The notes beneath the pieces are model-generated. The model saw only the letters and a list, made by a program, of their open reading frames with translations, had not been told where the DNA came from and did no database searches. A program made the position numbers and the translations under genes. A stretch of DNA of 64,000 nucleotides from Balanoglossus misakiensis (Eukaryota > Hemichordata): assembly GCA_040954595.2 (NCBI GenBank), contig CM082579.2:3906001-3970000 (forward strand), given 5' to 3'. Shown here in pieces: positions 15,701-34,100 of the stretch; position 1 is the stretch's first letter; each line of letters starts with the position of its first letter.

Positions 15701-18700
15701 CTTACGATGCTGGTTACATGAGTTGCTCATGTTATGCTGATGTAATTCTTTGAAACTGTTTCGGTCATGGCGCCACGACAGAAACACACGTACCTGACGC
15801 CGTCATCTGCGCTAGCATCAGCATGTACAAGGAGGTAGCGTCAATTTGTAAATGTCCCCACTCGTAGTCTCCCACCACCGCGTCACCGGTGTGTATGGCA
15901 TACTTGGCGTGTAGTGCGTCTTTGGGGTTCTGCGAGGACTTGAAGCGTTCCACTTTGTGAACCTGCAAAGATTGAAACGGAGAGACCTGCATCAGACAAA
16001 ATTTCTACAATACCGGTAATTGTCATTTTAAGTTAGTATGGGTGATCACCATTACACTGAAGAATAAGGACTGAAGGACTCACCTGTTTCATCATGGCAC
16101 CCAACAGACCCCTCATCAGCTTAACCACGCTCTGGTGAAGACAAACACAGAAAATTACGATCAAAAATGAAACTTGGTTCTCACAAATTCACAAATACAT
16201 GTAGAGATGGCACTTTGCTGGTAAAGATGTCATACAATAAAATCAGTCCTACCATTGAGTCTCTGACAACATTATTTTTTTTATTGTTAACTGCCACAGT
16301 TTGGTTGATCACATTGTTCTTACATGTTTGGAAAACATGCAAGAACATCAATCATAAAAAATGTTTATCTAAGCACTATACACACGACATTAAATATATT
16401 AAAATTATAGCAACGTTCAGCTTGACCTCTGCTGAACTTTCAGGGAAGCTAACACAAACAGAGAATGGCCTTGATATCTGGCAACAGCCACACGTAGGAT
16501 TATGACGAGTTTATCAGTTACTTCCGCTCTTACTTACAACCTCAATGGGGTTTCCATGACGACTAATTCCGTCGGTCACGTCATTCCCTGTTGGTTTTTT
16601 TTTATTTTAATAGTCCCATGATCTGGGTATGAACGGGGGATTATTTCTAATACCAGGTATTAGGGATATCATCTTTTGAAGGATTTCAAATGTTTGTTGC
16701 ATACATGTACAGTATGTTGTCATGTTGATGTAATATTATGCTTATACATGTAGGCTATGTATATGATTTTGAACCTTTTTACTGGCTACATGTACATTTT
16801 CACTTCCTAAACAGGGACACACATATACATGTATCACAGGTTTTTTCTTTAATATTTAAATTGGGTACTTTTCAACTGTCTTTGGCAGATCATAATGGTC
16901 ACAACTGAGAATTACTGTCTGTTGCTTCAGAGTGTCCAATAGACTCATGGGATTGAAATGTGGACAACATTTTTCACATAAATGTGGTTTCCTGGTTCTG
17001 CTCACATCCGAGCTGCTCAAATCCTAAATCCCTGTGTTTCATGGTTCCACTACCAGCGGTGGCTATTAATAACTGCTTTACAGTTCTCTTTACAATTCGT
17101 TGTTTATTAACAATGTCTGAATGGGCACGTACGATATGACGTCATTTCCAAACCCGTTAGAAACAAACAAGATGCAGTTTTCGACCTGTACTACTTACTG
17201 ACAAAACTAGGGCAATGTACACAAAGGGCCGGTGTACTTTTGACTGATAAACTGAAGAATTACCTCACCACAGCACAGCACAAACTCTGTGAAAATTAAC
17301 ATAAGTTGGGGTTTTCTCAACATTCGACTCTAGACTCCAATTAGCCTGATGAACTCTCTCGTGCCCTTTTTGATGGTTTTTGAAGTAGAGTGATAACTGC
17401 CACACTCTGTTTGGAATGGACATAAGCCAAATGCCAGAGGCATAGTTGAGTGAGAGAGACAAGACAAGCACCCTAGCCCTAGCATCTAACTTCTTCTGTT
17501 CGTGACCTACATCATGTAGTTTACTAAATGTGAACCCACTGAGGTCAAAGGAGAATCCACTCACATGTACCTTGGTTAACCTTTAAAAGAACTACAGCGT
17601 CTGGGCAATAAAAAAACAACACATAGTTCAGGACAACCATTTAAAGATTGCAGCAGGTTAAAAATAAATATTTATCTGGCATACAAGCCCTGCACACAAA
17701 ATGAATGCCCAGCTGACGGCACCTGTGACAATTTGTCATTGTGTATCAGCCGTATGCAAATCTAGGTATAGGATAAGCTGTATTTAATACCAATAATTCA
17801 TCACAAAAATACTCCAACCCTATTGGTTGCAACGGTTTTGGCAGGACCTACATATGCAGAAATTGGTGTGTCACGGAACTAGAGCATAACTTTCACCCCA
17901 TGGTGAAATGATATTGCCTACCCAGAATGCACTGTTTTTTTCTGACACCGCAATATGCATGGAAACATGAGCTTCACACAAATTGCGGACAGCTCCGCAA
18001 GCTGAAACCTACTTAAGCGCGTGGCCTTCACCTCAGTTTTTTGTCACTGACCCAGTTACAGTGCCTCAAGGACTCTATGACCTTGGGGCCACCGTACCTT
18101 ACAAGAACACGAATAGCCAAGAATGTCTCGCATACACCATTAAAAATTCAAATTAGTTGTAAATTTTGCTTATTTTGTCGAGAGTGTTTGCCATGTGTAT
18201 CAACTGCAGTGTCTTGTTCGAATCCCTACAGCATGAAGAAAGGCCCAGCTGAGCTTATCGACACAGCTGATCTGTGTACAGTCAGTGTTGTGTTATTGTT
18301 GAAAACCGAAGTCAACTTTGACTTGGATTCATTTGTCAACAATAACAATGGTTCCTATACAATTACAGGCTTGGTAGTCAAGCAGTATACTGGGCATTTT
18401 AGGAAGCAAAACAAAACAATAATGGGAAATGGCGCTACATGTATGTAGCATCATTTCACAAGGGTTAAAGTACAACATTTCAAATGTCACATCTTTACCT
18501 GTTCAAGTTCAAAGGCTTTACACCTATCTTCATCCAGGTCGGCATGTTTCCTGTACGCCAGCGCCAAGCCCCAAACTGCCAGGATGGAATACACATTGTC
18601 ACGGACCCATGCATCGCGCAATTCATTACTAGCTGGCAGTAAACCTGATATAGGATCCTGTAGAAGAAAAACAAAAATATTTCCTCAAAATGAAAAACAT

Positions 18701-19531
18701 CACATCACCAATTTAATAATCATCAGGGATTTTTATGGGTGGTCAGTCTAGACAGCAAGCAATTATTTGGCCCGTATCCAACAGACGGTTTATACCTGAC
18801 ATATGTACAAATGTAACTACCTCACCTCAAGACATTAGTACTTTGAAAATTATTTCTAATAGCAAAGTTGCTTTTCATTGTCTTAATACAACAAATGTCC
18901 ACTAGGATCATTTTCCTCATAATTTAAGACTTTAGATACCATTTATATTAGGTCTATAATTCCCTTCATTTGCAGTTTTTATTAACTGTTTAAAAAATCA
19001 TGTACTCATTCAAGAACTCTTCTACTTTATCTGAATTGTTTATAAGAAGTGTTTTGTTACAATTCTTGCAGTTATGGAGAATAAAGAGGACCATATCATT
19101 TATGATTACAGTAGAGCTTGAAGTATTCTGAGAAATATTTCTCCACCGGATGTCACGCATGACTTTCTATATTGGGCGAGCAACGACCAGACTTGAAGTC
19201 TGGCAAAAGTTGATGCTTGAAACACTACTTTAGAAATAGAGGCTCTATAATTTATAAAAACATATCTGATGACGTAGAATAGTTACACGTTGCCTGGCAA
19301 CAATCATGGTCACAAAACGAATCTGACTGTCACAACGTCAATGAAAAGACACAAAACACGCATTCTGTACGAAATGCTCAGTAGTAACCAGCACTTCATC
19401 CAGCACGGTCAGTTTACTGAGGAGATACAGTACGTCAGTTTTTTAAAACATACCTGATTTGACAAGATCACTTTATGGACAAGCCTCTGGTAGTAATCGA
19501 GGCGAACACCAGAGTTACTTCGGCTCCTCAT
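755..19531 (-). CDS. PHKA: Phosphorylase b kinase alpha regulatory subunit (partial, C-terminus outside window)
   Basis: This is the regulatory subunit of phosphorylase kinase, the cytosolic Ca2+/cAMP-controlled complex that activates glycogen phosphorylase. Twenty exons keep frame and give 991 residues: 19454-19531, 18499-18657, 16084-16131, 15794-15962, 13809-13891, 13436-13516, 12837-12977, 12551-12709, 11842-12060, 11364-11550, 11143-11277, 10720-10974, 10332-10502, 7553-7756, 5118-5361, 4822-4900, 2873-3109, 2566-2695, 2303-2401, 755-849. The start is [12 protein letters not shown], near-identical to vertebrate alpha subunits. The N-terminal two thirds is the glucoamylase-like domain ([47 protein letters not shown]). 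Later motifs [18 protein letters not shown] and LSGKEFGV place it with alpha rather than beta subunits. Vertebrate proteins are about 1,240 aa, so roughly 245 residues lie left of base 755. Exon 20 is the least certain; it is placed by phase and a TG-x-LK-x-E motif. Confidence 0.93.
4115..4201. mobile_element. piggyBac-like MITE in PHKA intron
   Basis: An 79-bp element is flanked by TTAA on both sides (4115-4118 and 4198-4201), the target site used by piggyBac transposases. Its ends are inverted repeats: CCCTTTCACC on the left and GGTGAAAGGG on the right; including the TTAA and one more base the inverted match is 15 bp without mismatch. It is too short to code for anything and lies in the PHKA intron between exons 17 and 16. 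The family assignment is inferred from TTAA plus the CCC terminus. Confidence 0.7.
8509..8542 (+). promoter_or_regulatory. Tandem nuclear-receptor DR1-like motifs in PHKA intron
   Basis: The string TGACCTTTGACATG occurs twice, 20 bases apart (8509-8522 and 8529-8542). It is close to a DR1 element read on the minus strand, two AGGTCA-like half sites with one spacer base, the type bound by HNF4, RXR/PPAR or COUP-TF. Function is a guess from the motif only. Confidence 0.25.
9790..9895. repeat. Degenerate tandem repeat in PHKA intron
   Basis: Several imperfect units share the core TTCATAGGCTA followed by GCTTGGTGA or GCTTGTTGA (units near 9790, 9812, 9836 and 9860). It is non-coding. Confidence 0.5.
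10255..10291 (+). repeat. (CAGA)n(CA)n microsatellite
   Basis: A short compound run of ACAG tetramers followed by CA dimers sits just 3' of PHKA exon 13 on the minus strand, inside the intron. Confidence 0.85.
16132..18498 (-). other. PHKA intron 2, no recognisable gene
   Basis: This 2.4-kb intron holds open frames (for example 18041-18448 on the plus strand) that show no family motif and no coding signature. The other long PHKA introns (850-2302, 5362-7552, 7757-10331, 13892-15793) likewise show nothing beyond the small repeats listed separately. Confidence 0.6.
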
Positions 19532-20532
19532 CTCCCTTATTATAGAGTTAGGCTTTTAAACCATTCTGATCGAGTGTAGAACGCAATACCATAAAATTAC
19601 AAATGTAGTGTTGACCTTAGCTGGTTCTCGAGGTTACTCTATTAAATATACGTCTATCCCATAATCCAGTTCGCGGCGTAGGTGTGAGAACCCCTAAGTT
19701 AGTGTAAATTCATCAATCGTGACACACTTGTTGGCATGGAAGAATTCGGTTTATAATTTGTTTTTAAATCTTTTGGTTGCTAAACTAGTATGTGTGTGTG
19801 CAGGCGGTGAAGCCAATAAATAGAGGAAGATGGTGTTAGGGTCAAGTAGGGGTAGTTTTACTAAATACCAAAACTAAAGTTGAAAGTGCCCTCCCCTGGT
19901 GGCTGGCTGACTGTACGCCATGATTAAGACAAAGGGGAGGGACACTGGTACAATACTAAAGATTAACTAAAACTACAACTACTTAAATGTACAATCGAGA
20001 CTACAATCTAGACTAAAGATTTATCAGCTTCAATATCTCAGCTGCGATTTCCGACTGGTGATTGCAGTCATACATGCATATATTTATTCACATACAGCTA
20101 GGCAGTCTTTCCGGAGGTCGACGCCATCTTAGATCGTTGTGAAGGTCAGATTTGTCTCTATAACGCCGGTAAGAGTTTTCTTGTCTTTTTCTTCCACTTT
20201 TAATAAACCCCTGAGTCTAGAGTAGCGATCCAACACGCGATTTTTGTGTCAATTTTGTCATTCAGTTGCTGGAATTTGTCGATCATGATGTGATCACTCA
20301 TTATTCCACACAGATGAATATTCGATGTGTGCACGTTCACACGTACGCGTACAACATGTACCACTGTACCTGGCTGCAGTTCAGTAGCTCGAGGTTTTGC
20401 CTTGGTTTGTGTGAAAACGGCGTGAGGCCTCAAGAAGTTTTGACAGGATAAACTGCAGAATTTGATATTTTGTTATGTCACACACCTGGAATTCTTTTCT
20501 TGTCAGGCGCTGTAGCGTAACCGAAAAGAAAG
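19532..20532. promoter_or_regulatory. Shared upstream region of PHKA (minus) and UQCRQ (plus)
   Basis: The two start codons face away from each other across about 1 kb, so both promoters must lie here. On the UQCRQ side a likely untranslated first exon ends at 20168 (CCG then GTAAGAG). A pyrimidine-rich acceptor ending at 20506 (TTGTCAG) precedes a 26-base leader before the ATG. On the PHKA side a short leader precedes the ATG at 19531. No clear TATA box pair is visible. Confidence 0.5.
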
Positions 20533-20967
20533 ATGGGACACGGTTTTGGCAACTTGGTCAGATCAAGAGGGATCATCTCGTACAGTTTGTCACCATTTGA
20601 ACAGAAGGCATTTGCTGGTTTTATCTCCGAGGGGTTACCAAACGTGTGGAGGCGCTTTCATAGTAGAGCCTTCAGAGTCGTGCCACGTGAGTATACAAAT
20701 ATAGCTCTTTGCCCCCTGACACCCCCCCCCCCCACCTCTAGTGACCTGTGACATTTGGGAGTTCTCTTCCCAGGCAGGTTCAAGGTTTTTTTTGAACCAA
20801 AAACCAGAGTGTACTGACATAGGCATTGTTTTAAATTCATTCTTGTCTCTGTATGGTTTTTTTTATCTCCAGCTTTCATAGTTACTTACATGGTGTACAG
20901 ATGGGCCAAGGATGAAAACACCAGACTGAAGAGGAAGGATCCATCCCTCTACGTCAATGACGAGTAG
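20533..20967 (+). CDS. UQCRQ: Cytochrome b-c1 complex subunit 8 (ubiquinone-binding protein QP-C)
   Basis: This is a small subunit of respiratory complex III in the mitochondrial inner membrane, which passes electrons from ubiquinol to cytochrome c. Two coding exons, 20533-20686 and 20873-20967, join across a canonical GT-AG intron in phase 1 and give exactly 82 residues, the same length as the vertebrate protein. The N-terminus MGHGFGNLVRSRGIISYSLS, followed by PFEQKAF, is highly typical, as is FRVVPPF leading into the single membrane helix and the charged C-terminus ending YVNDE. The gene runs head-to-head with PHKA and is probably constitutively expressed. A 5' untranslated intron (20169-20506) is likely. 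Confidence 0.95.
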
Positions 20968-21112
20968 AAGCAAAGATGAATTGGCCAGATTGTTTTGTAC
21001 CTGAATATTGCAGTTTGTGTCCTGTACAAAGTTTAGGAGTGTGTTATTACATTGTCGTTGGATTTGCATACATGCATGCAGTTTGAATTATTGAAAACCC
21101 GAGAGTGTATTT

Positions 21113-21118
21113 AATAAA
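21113..21118 (+). terminator. Polyadenylation signal of UQCRQ
   Basis: AATAAA lies 146 bases after the UQCRQ stop codon and is the first canonical signal in the 3' flank. Confidence 0.6.
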
Positions 21119-22418
21119 AGATAAAACCACAAAGCCATGAGTCTGGTTATGTTGTTCTTTATTCTGTGCTGAGTAAGTGATATGTTCAAATCGCAGAGGT
21201 AGATAATCATCCACTTCTAGCAGCACTGCAGTTGGAGTTGGAAGAGAGTGGGGAAGGATACTAGTAATATGTGCAGAAATAAGTGACACATTTACGTGTT
21301 GTTTTGGAACAGATTTAAAAAGTAAATTGTGGTCTGTAACAAGTGCACTCATAGGATTGGATGTCTATCCATATATACATGTAAAATCAAGGATGGTGCC
21401 TACAAGGCTTCTGAAAAAACATTTCTGAGTACATGTAAATGGATGCCATCTGAATATTTAAAAAGTGATGTCTTAATACATGTGTTGGTAAAATATACAT
21501 GTTTCTAAAATATTTATCTATCTTGGTACATATTTCTCAACAATTATCTACAAAAACATACATTTCTTGCTCAACGAGTAATATTTAAAAATGTCAGCCG
21601 CAGTGTAAAATGTTCAAGACAAAATGGTCTTTCATTGAAGGTCAGTGATTGAGCTTGTATGAAAAATACTGTAGCCAAAAATAAGATCTTTTTGTAAAAA
21701 TGAAAATACAGTGTACTGCTATTTATATGTGTTTAAAATATACACGTTAATGTTACTACAACAGTATATTGCAACAAATGGGTCTGGGTGTTGATGTACT
21801 GAAGTATCAGGTATGTCGCCCTCTACAGTTAAAGTTTGCGATTGTTCGTTAACGTTTGCTTCCTGTTGTACATCTTCCTGTAGCTATGTCGCGATGACAT
21901 TGAATCGAAACTGTAATTTGATATCAAGCGTAAAAAAATATCTTTTTAAATGAAATTAAATTTAGTCTTAAGCATCATGTTGACAAACAAAGAAGGACAT
22001 AGTACTAGTTGCAGTCGGCATGCATAAGTGGCCAATATTCGTCATCTTTGGCCAATTTGGTAAAAGTTCATTAGCGGGCGATGAAATTCAATTCACGCGG
22101 ATCGTTGGGCTCGCTGATTTAAATGTGCAATTAATGTGCGCAGATTGTTAGCTGTAAATATCTAGGTATACTTTCCGAAACCTAGCCGGACAAAATGAAA
22201 GAAACTGGTTCACATTTTACAGTAAAACTTCATGATTAAAAAACAGCCAATTCCTAGTACTTACACCGAAGAAAACTTCTTCATTAACTACGGTCCTTGG
22301 CCAGCCGGAAATTTGTTTAAAATTTTTAAAATAAGACCATGGCTTCTTGGTTAAACGCTCGGACACGACGAATGTGTTCACCTTGACCAGACAAAATCAT
22401 CAGCCCCTTTGATTCCTT
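21119..22418. other. Intergenic region between UQCRQ and the first SLC13 gene
   Basis: AT-rich sequence with no recognisable gene. It contains the convergent 3' flanks of UQCRQ (plus) and SLC13 copy A (minus). Confidence 0.6.
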
Positions 22419-28865
<6,447 letters not shown>

Positions 28866-31106
28866 CTTGGTCAGCTCAAAAGTGCAAGTGAAGAAGTTGC
28901 AGCCAGGGTAGTTTGTGGTCTTTCCATTGTCGTCGACGCGATGTAAATACCGTCTGGACTGGCCCATTCAGACAACAGGGGAGACGGCTTTCACCACTGT
29001 GCAAAGACTTTATAAACTGTCGCGCAGTGTTGTCCAAGGGCACTGTGACATACTTTCACATTACCAACTACATAGGGATATAAAAGTGTACAAAAAATGT
29101 CAAATTACAAGTCCAACATTCTGGTATATGCGTGATCAGGTGTACTTGCTTTTCCAGTGTATGCACTATGCGAGTATTTCTAACATTTCAAGCTATTTGT
29201 ATGCCCGGAGATAGCCCCATAATAATCAGATGCAGACACTGTCGGACAATATGTGATCAGAAATTTTATTTCAGTATACGCAGGGAGTTCACACTATACC
29301 AGTGAACAGGGGACATAGACAGACAGACATTGACATGGAATTACCCACAATTCTATTCGGAACACACATTCAAATTTGATTGGGTTGTTACATGGTAGAA
29401 CACCTGAGTAATGTCTGTGATTGGTCGATATATACACTAAAACGTGTATGTGGTTCGGCATCTAACCAGCCAGCAAAAAACCACGAAAGCCATAAATAGT
29501 CATTTTCAATTATTAAATTATCATCGTGGATTGTTTAGAGCCTCTTGGTGTGGTAACCACGCAACAGACGTCCAGAACGGATGTCATTACTCTGAAAATA
29601 GACTCTCCAACATATTGTTAAAATTTTCAACTTCACTGATGCTGGAAATTATCTGCACACAGTCATAAGTGTCCACATTTCAAAGGTGACGTGAACATTA
29701 GCCTCTTTTTCATGCGTACAATCTCACAAAAAAACTTGTCGCACGAGACGGGCAGACACAATATCGGCAAATGATTTTTCTCATTTGTGCTTCTGGACCA
29801 AGTGAGCTCTCACAAGACGGAATGATTTAAAATGTTTCCCCGACATGGTTGTTACGTTTGTCACGCTACGATTGGCACCAATAAATATCGACAAAGACAG
29901 GGTTTACACGCGTGATCTACCAAGATTTCAAAATACTGTCTGCTACACAAGACAGTTTTAAGCCCAGACTACGCCACAACAACAAAGTCTTTAAGAGAGG
30001 TCGACGAACAGAAAGTAGAACACGTATTTAATGTCGCTGTTTAGTCCGAAGGTCGAACCTGCAGTTTAGGATGGAAGGGAAGTCCTAAATATTGCAAAAA
30101 CACGGACTCCACCCTTTTCTTGTAATTTTAATTCATCTTATGTTGACAATCATTTTAGATGAGTGTTTTGCTTGCCTATACCCTATCCCGCTACCCTGAA
30201 TGAACAGAACATAAAAAGTAATGGCTTGACATAACATTGATAGTAACATGACTTCTACAAGACATGACAGTCTACGGGTAAAAACAGTGAAAGGACGTTG
30301 GCTACACATACAAGAAATTTTACTTGACGACAGAAATCATAATTTAAAAAATATATATCCCAATGTATCCGATAAAATAAGCACTCAAATTTACACCATG
30401 TGTACGACAATGCTGTTAATAAAAATCCGTAAACGCGACATGGGACACAAGCTTTAACGTTTGGTTAGTACCTCATTTTTTTGTTCGGTGCGTCAACTGG
30501 TCTCCGGTTCTCAGTGTTCACTATGGCACGCTAACATGCCAAGTAAACTGTCTTCACATGATATGCACAATGGACACTGTTGTTGTTGACTTAAATCATA
30601 GACCCTGGGGCTCCAGGGTCTATATATGAATTGAGTTTTCAATAGTGACAGCGTTGAGTGGACACTAAATGGACTGTGCTAAGCAGCTAGATACTGGTCA
30701 CTTGGTGATGCTTCAACCCCGGCGACACACAGGTGAAAAAAATGAAGAAAATAAGCAAAACATTTCAGCTTGTGGGCGTTTAAGGTATACGGTCACCCAC
30801 GTAAACCTAACAACTGTTTCTATGGAAAATTCAATTATGGCCAATCACAGATTTTCAATGGGTTGCACACGCGAAAAAAGCGCGTCGCCTTATGGTCATA
30901 AGTCTTAGACACGCCCTTATGAACATACATTGTATCCCATATAGGCATTACGTAAATTAGAGGTGACCGTATACCAAGCGACCTCTCCACCAAAAGCGCA
31001 GTATCATGGATGACGTTATCATCGCATGACGTCAGTCACAACCACGCATTTACTCTTTAACGTTGACAAATCACATCTGACATATTGCTGGTCATCATCA
31101 TCACCG
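28866..31106. other. Intergenic region between the two SLC13 copies
   Basis: This should contain the promoter of copy A (from 28866 rightward) and the 3' flank of copy B. No coding exon was recognised. A short perfect hairpin is listed separately. Confidence 0.55.
30600..30621. repeat. Short perfect hairpin
   Basis: AGACCCTGG, a 4-base loop, then CCAGGGTCT form a 9-bp perfect stem. It is isolated and not followed by a T run. Function unknown. Confidence 0.6.
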
Positions 31107-34100
31107 TCACGCATAAATCATACTGGTGATGTTTGGCGTGAACCCGGGCTGTGCCGTCGTTCCTCCCGCCCAGGATGGGTACGTGTGGAGGTCGAAGAGA
31201 AAGACCCCCCACGTGTTGATGGTCACGTTCACGATCACCAAGCTGGCTAGGTTGATCAGCAAGCCGCATTTTACCTGGGGGAGAGAAATCAGATGATAAA
31301 AGACTAGGAAATAAGAGCGGGCCTTTAAGTAATTTCAGCACGCCATCATGACCAGAACCACTATCGGCACCAGACGAGAATGTTCTCTATCAGGGCGTCA
31401 CCCTTGAAAAGTATTATGTGAAATGGCGGCACCCTTCAAGAAATCTCGCGTGTACCTCGACAACTGTATAGAATCAGATATCTTGTGGTAATTTTAAACG
31501 TATGTAAAGGGGTTGAGCAGAAAACAGCGTCTCTTACCATATCCATGACAGTTAACGTGCCATATGAGAACGCTATGGCGTTTGGAGGTGTTGCTATGGG
31601 CAACATAAACGCAAATGAACTAGCTACTGTTGTTGGTATCATCAGATAGTGTGGGTTTACACCGATGCCTTCACCCTGAAATGGTTTAAACAGTCACGAG
31701 AGATGAGAAAAAAAATCGTACACTAATGTTAAGAACATACATCGTGTACACACAACAATGTTAGGAGTGGGAGTAGCCAAGTGATATCTCTTATGACAAG
31801 TTGCAGAGGGGACCACCCCCCCCCCCCCACTTAAAATGCTGGTATCCTACTGCGGAACACAGAAGCCGTTGAAAAAGATCTGAGGACTCACCATTTTACC
31901 GATGATCGGAAGGAACACGGCCGCCGTGGCAGTATTGCTGATGAATTCTGTAAGTATTGCTATGAGAACCGTACACACCGCCACCAACGACCACGGTGGT
32001 ATGCTTTCGAAGACTTTAAACTGGTCAGCCAGATAATCCGACAATCCGGAAACCTGAAACGGGACAATAGAGAGATTGAGACGTAAGTTGGCGGAAATCG
32101 GTCAACGCGAGGACTTTAAACGCCATATACTATTCATCCTCGAGTTCAAACACAAAGAACGATGGCAACGGAAAACATGATCTCCATAGCAACGGAGAAT
32201 AGAACCAGATGGAAGATGTCTCGTCTACCTCAAATGCGTCAGCTATGGCGTATCCAGCTCCCATTAGAAATATTACTTCCCAACGCATATTGGATGAGGC
32301 TCGCCTCCAGTCTAGGATTGTCGTCTGCTGATTCGAATTTTCGCCTTCGTCCTTACATTCTTTGGACTGTTTATCGTCTGTAAGAAATAACCATATGCGT
32401 GCCTCGTGAATTGGACATACCAAAAAGTAAGTGAGATTCTCTTTCCCCCCCCCCCTCCCCCTCTCTATTTTCGACACAAACGATTTTGTTTCCGGACGAG
32501 GAAGTTTTGCTTCTGCGGCTCTTTGAGAAAAATGTTATACATTTTAACGCGAATGGTCGCAAAATACATACCGTCCACATCATAATCTCTCCTTTTTCGA
32601 CCACACCTCAAAAAGTTTGGTTTCGAGACGGGCATCAGAGCCAGTGACATCATGACGGCCATGGTCGCTGTCGTCGACGTGACGCAGCTGTTGAATAAAA
32701 AAACACGATTATTGTTTGTGTTGCGTCCGTGTAATCAACAAATAGCAGAAATGCCTTATCAGTCCACCTAGCAATCGTCGTTGACTGAAATATTCGTCAC
32801 TTATGCAGTGGGCTGATAGTAGAACGCCCTCGCGCGACAACGTTCACATTTTGTATCAATCCCTCCATGAACCACGCAGACGCCCGTTTCTGGATGTTTA
32901 TGCATGAACCTACTACACTGACAGATCACAATCATTTACATTTACCTGTGAGAAAATAACGAAGACCAGCCCGGGATAAATCTGGGGTCATAGGTCAACC
33001 AAAGCAGAGACAACACCACAAAATGAATCAACACAATCACCTCCGGCCACCTGCGCAAGACGAAAAGGATGGTATAATTTAGTGAAAAAATCAAGAAGTT
33101 TCTTTCAGTGTTATATCGGAAACACTTTTCAGAACAATTCAAGATGCATAGGCGGGTATCACAGACTGCAGTAAGCAAAGAACCTCACGGGAATTATCTG
33201 ACCACACACACTTACGTCATTTCCCCTAATGCTCTGTATTGTTCGCGAACTATCAGTTCGGCGTCTGACGGCCCCTTCTGCTTGCGCCTGCCAGAACTGG
33301 GGCATCTGCATAGTCTACGTAGACCTCTGAAAACGACAAAAAATATATTATATATTGGCCGTGTCTATTTGTATGCCTCAAACCCCAAAGAAATGAACAG
33401 GTGTTAACTGTTATGTATAACGTACCGTACTTCACTCCAGGTCGTTCAAAGTCCGTGCATGTAGTGCATGCCAGACGGCTGCCCTAGAAATGTCGCACAT
33501 ATGTACAGTTTTCATGACAGAGCAAGATAAATATTGCCAGTCTCACCTGAGATCAAGGAACCTCCACTGCAGCACCAACCACGCTACAATCAGAATAAGA
33601 AGCTGGTTCGGAAATCCATAGGCAAACCACGTGCCAAAATCAACAGTTGCGTCGTATCCGTACATGCTGCAATGTAATGTAATGCAAATGGCATGACGTA
33701 ACTTAACATTGAATACATGGAGATAATACGATATTTCTTTCTCAGTGTTATGCTGCAACTGTGTACCAGGGTGTATTGTGGATTATTTACCATCAAGATC
33801 ATACATGTAGGACTAAAATCTACCAAAAAATTCCCCATTTCTTGTTCTGGTCCCTTAAAAGACGGTCTAACGACTTGCCTCTCCAGTTGACCCGTCATGA
33901 CGATATTGGACGATGTGCCGTAAAGCGTCGCAGTGCCCCCAATGTTAGCCGCGTACGCGACGCAAAGGACCAGACCTTTACTCAGTTGCTTGAATTCGTC
34001 GTCGGACATGCCGCCGCCGTCGGGTGCCGCGCTCTTCTCTGACGTCAGCGTCGTCACAGAAGCGATTCTGTGTCGGAAAACAAAAGTAAAGGCTTACGTT

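Noticed and set aside
18041-18448. 135-codon plus-strand frame
   Set aside because: It lies within PHKA intron 2, with no motif and no transcript features.
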